Assembly: GCF_030812775.1 (NCBI RefSeq)
Contig: NZ_JAUSTI010000008.1
Coordinates: forward strand, 186,001-250,000
Length of the DNA: 64,000 nt
Origin: Paenibacillus tundrae
GTDB lineage: Bacteria; Bacillota; Bacilli; Paenibacillales; Paenibacillaceae
Direction of reading: 5' to 3'
A model generated the notes under the pieces. It worked only from the letters and a program-made list of their open reading frames with translations. It was not told the origin of the DNA and ran no database searches. This document shows, piece by piece, positions 62,321 to 64,000 of the stretch; positions within the stretch are counted from its first letter, which is position 1, and the number at the start of each line of letters is the position of its first letter. The position numbers were made by a program, and so were the translations under genes.

Positions 62321-62701
62321 TTATTTTCCCTCAAAGTACTGAACAATTTCATCAGAAGTTTTTGCTTTCAGCACGATTTCATTTTTCTCAAATACTAGTA
62401 TGGCTGGATAGGTGTCGAGATCAAATGTTTTCGCATAATCAAACTTCTGCTCCCCACTGACATCATAGAAGTTAATATGTTGTATTGGTTTGTCTGCTCT
62501 TACGTTTGTATTAATATGTTGTATTTTCTTCAGTAGATCCTCGACAAACTCGCGGTCTGAATCTTGGTTAGAGAACACGATGATGGAGATATCATTCGTT
62601 TGACCAGTTACCAAATAATCGATAGCCTTCTCTTTGTTATTCTGACCACAACCGGAAACTAGAAGCATTAGCGCCACAACAAGTACAATCCATTTTTTCA
62701 T
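62321..62701 (-). CDS. Thioredoxin-fold lipoprotein lacking CxxC (copy 2)
   Basis: 126 aa. Lipobox VSGC (about residue 18). Mature part shows thioredoxin-like order (DISIIVFSNQDSDREFVED; FDLDTYPAILVFEKNEIV with the cis-Pro position) but no CxxC, so it is not a redox enzyme. Close paralogue of the 62771 gene, same strand, 70 bp apart. Confidence 0.68.
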   Translation of the reverse strand: MKKWIVLVVALMLLVSGCGQNNKEKAIDYLVTGQTNDISIIVFSNQDSDREFVEDLLKKIQHINTNVRADKPIQHINFYDVSGEQKFDYAKTFDLDTYPAILVFEKNEIVLKAKTSDEIVQYFEGK

Positions 62702-62770
62702 ATTACATGTCCTCTCTCGGAAAGCAATGAAACCCCCGCCTGATTAACGAGGGACTGCATTTTCTTTCTT

Positions 62771-63172
62771 TCATTTGTCTTTTTCGTTTTGAACATATTC
62801 AAGAATTTCTTTCGGTTCATGGAATTGAGCCAGAAGCTCTTCATTCTGAAAAAGAATGATACTAGGGTATGTTTTCAGATCAAAAATGTTCTCATATTTG
62901 TATGGGTTGTATTCCTTAACATTAATCAAATTCACATTCATAATTGGATCTTTTATTCGTATATGGTTATTAATGTAGTCTATATTGGTCTGTAAATCTC
63001 TAACGAATGAATCTTCCAATTTTTGATCATTGAATACAACAATGGAAATCTCATCGCTCTCTCTCGGAGTGCCCAACAAATATGCAATGGCCTTCTCCCT
63101 ATTATTCTCACCACAACCGGAGATTAGAGTAATTAACACGCCGAGTACGATTAAGCTCCCGAGCTTTCTCAT
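62771..63172 (-). CDS. Thioredoxin-fold lipoprotein lacking CxxC (copy 1)
   Basis: 133 aa. ATG at 63172, with GGGGGAAG upstream; the earlier TTG (63190) is at the SD. Lipobox ISGC. Same fold and order as the 62321 protein (DEISIVVFNDQKLEDSFVRD; IFDLKTYPSIILFQNEELL). A weak hairpin (62727-62755) with TTTC separates the two genes. Membrane-tethered; function unknown. Confidence 0.68.
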   Translation of the reverse strand: MRKLGSLIVLGVLITLISGCGENNREKAIAYLLGTPRESDEISIVVFNDQKLEDSFVRDLQTNIDYINNHIRIKDPIMNVNLINVKEYNPYKYENIFDLKTYPSIILFQNEELLAQFHEPKEILEYVQNEKDK

Positions 63173-63271
63173 TCCATCTTCCCCCTTCAACAGATGGAAT
63201 ATCCTTCCTGATTATAATATATGTTACTATTACACTATTATGGAATAAATCACTTTACAGGAGAATCCATT

Positions 63272-63373
63272 ATGCTAAATAAAAAAAGTATACTTATCGC
63301 CTTAATTTTAGGCCTCATCATCCTGATCCTACCTATCGTTTTATACATTTTCTTCACTTCATCGAGTTCATAA
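63272..63373 (+). CDS. 33-aa membrane microprotein
   Basis: ATG at 63272 with AGGAG about 8 nt upstream (63259-63263). Product: MLNKKS, then a hydrophobic stretch of about 22 residues (ILIALILGLIILILPIVLYI), ending FFTSSSS. It is a single-span small membrane protein with a strong SD and a positive-inside N-terminus. It lies between two minus-strand genes. Confidence 0.55.
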   Translation: MLNKKSILIALILGLIILILPIVLYIFFTSSSS

Positions 63374-63391
63374 ATGCACGAAGCGCAGAGA

Positions 63392-64000
63392 CTAATCGCC
63401 GCCTCCACCCGAATCACTACCTCCACTGTCACTCCCAGAGCTATCGTTATCATATGAAGATGTATAGGTACCACTGCTGCTTGAACCACTCGTTTTGTGA
63501 TAGTTAGCTTTTCTATTTCTTTTTTGAGTACCATGTTCGATTAAACCAACATTGTAGTTCAGACGTTCGTATGGATATTCGGCAGCAAACAATGGGCGAT
63601 ATTCGCCCCGAAGAGATAGAACCAGCAGGAGCAACGGCGTTGCCGATATGGTCTTAGATACCGCTGGTTTAGCTGATTTCTTCTGCTCCTTCTGTAGCAT
63701 CTGTCTAATCTCCGGTTCGAATTGATTCTGGAGATGAGTCCAATCCGTTTTTCGACTACACCGTGAGCCGATTCGAAGGACAAGAGCCGTCTGCAACACT
63801 CGTTCCAGCGACTCGGCTTCTTCTCCTAACCGTTCTGTCGGTATGCCTTTTTTATACTTCCTACGCCAGCGGTGCAGTGACCTTGACCATTCACGACCCA
63901 TAGGGGCAATCTCCCGTCCGGGGAGGAACAAACGAACGAATAACATGACTATGATTGCGGTCAGCACGTCAGATCGAAATGCAAATTCAACGCCCTCCAT
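63392..64000 (-). CDS. Membrane-associated protein with Gly/Ser/Asp tail (may be cut by the window edge)
   Basis: 202 aa from an ATG that coincides with the last base of the window, so it may start further upstream. A TM segment (about 12-30, LTAIIVMLFVRLFLPG), a basic central region, and a low-complexity tail (SSSSGTYTSSYDNDSSGSDS then GGSDSGGGGD). Such Gly/Ser-rich ends occur in DUF2207/TPM-type envelope proteins, but I cannot assign the family. Confidence 0.5.
   Translation of the reverse strand: MEGVEFAFRSDVLTAIIVMLFVRLFLPGREIAPMGREWSRSLHRWRRKYKKGIPTERLGEEAESLERVLQTALVLRIGSRCSRKTDWTHLQNQFEPEIRQMLQKEQKKSAKPAVSKTISATPLLLLVLSLRGEYRPLFAAEYPYERLNYNVGLIEHGTQKRNRKANYHKTSGSSSSGTYTSSYDNDSSGSDSGGSDSGGGGD

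Noticed and set aside
1..64000. CRISPR arrays, tRNA or rRNA genes
   Set aside because: No regularly spaced repeat-spacer pattern (the only tandem repeat is coding) and no recognisable tRNA or rRNA sequence.

Overview
The window looks like chromosome of a spore-forming Bacillota, most likely a Paenibacillus. The reasons are mid-range GC, very strong Shine-Dalgarno (SD) sequences with frequent TTG/GTG starts, a CotH-type spore-coat kinase beside a CotB-like coat protein, a YesMN two-component pair with an Lpl-type sugar importer, surface proteins carrying ChiA-type repeat domains, and copper-amine-oxidase-N domain proteins. No rRNA, tRNA, CRISPR array or prophage was seen. The species call is inference.

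Layout. 0.1-3.1 kb: a large secreted multidomain protein behind a candidate structured leader RNA. 3.2-4.4 kb: a small envelope/lipoprotein operon, followed by a nested inverted-repeat element (4.65-4.84 kb). 4.9-8.6 kb: a phosphonate-type ABC importer (phnD-phnC-phnE-phnE), divergent from a 5'-nucleotidase-like phosphoesterase (8.9-10.6 kb). 10.8-13.3 kb: a small membrane protein, a MATE exporter and a MarR regulator whose promoters share an operator-like palindrome. 13.4-17.4 kb: two hairpin-rich RNAs or elements and a heterodimeric ABC exporter with one degenerate ATP site. 17.6-19.8 kb: CotH-like kinase and CotB-like substrate, divergent. 20.2-26.9 kb: sugar ABC importer plus YesMN. 27-36.7 kb: lipoproteins, a NERD protein, a beta-hydroxyacid dehydrogenase, small membrane proteins, tandem lipoprotein paralogues (one with an apparent ATT start) and galactokinase.

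36.8-56 kb is accessory and visibly rearranged. A DUF2268 protease gene is cut off just before its expected HExxH motif by a decayed IS1182-family transposase. A MazG-like pyrophosphohydrolase is translationally coupled to a PLD-DEXH helicase. A membrane protein precedes a PD-(D/E)XK-DUF2075 nuclease-helicase. Around 45-55 kb there is a polymorphic-toxin graveyard: one intact WXG-type toxin with a nuclease-like tail and its immunity candidate, an orphan tail homologous to the intact toxin's C-terminus with a different immunity candidate, an Imm7 gene behind another orphan tail, a broken WXG100 gene, and decayed second copies of at least three neighbouring genes.

56.3-59.7 kb: a restriction-modification pair (C5-cytosine methyltransferase with its own N-terminal HTH and an RBS-sequestering leader hairpin, convergent with a PmeII-like endonuclease) around a small secreted protein. 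59.8-62.2 kb: an ABC exporter divergent from a ribbon-helix-helix regulator, with a 46-nt dyad between them. 62.3-64 kb: tandem thioredoxin-fold lipoproteins lacking CxxC, a 33-aa membrane microprotein and an edge-truncated membrane protein.

The most interesting material is the 41-60 kb defence and competition island, where intact modules sit among fragments of their own relatives.
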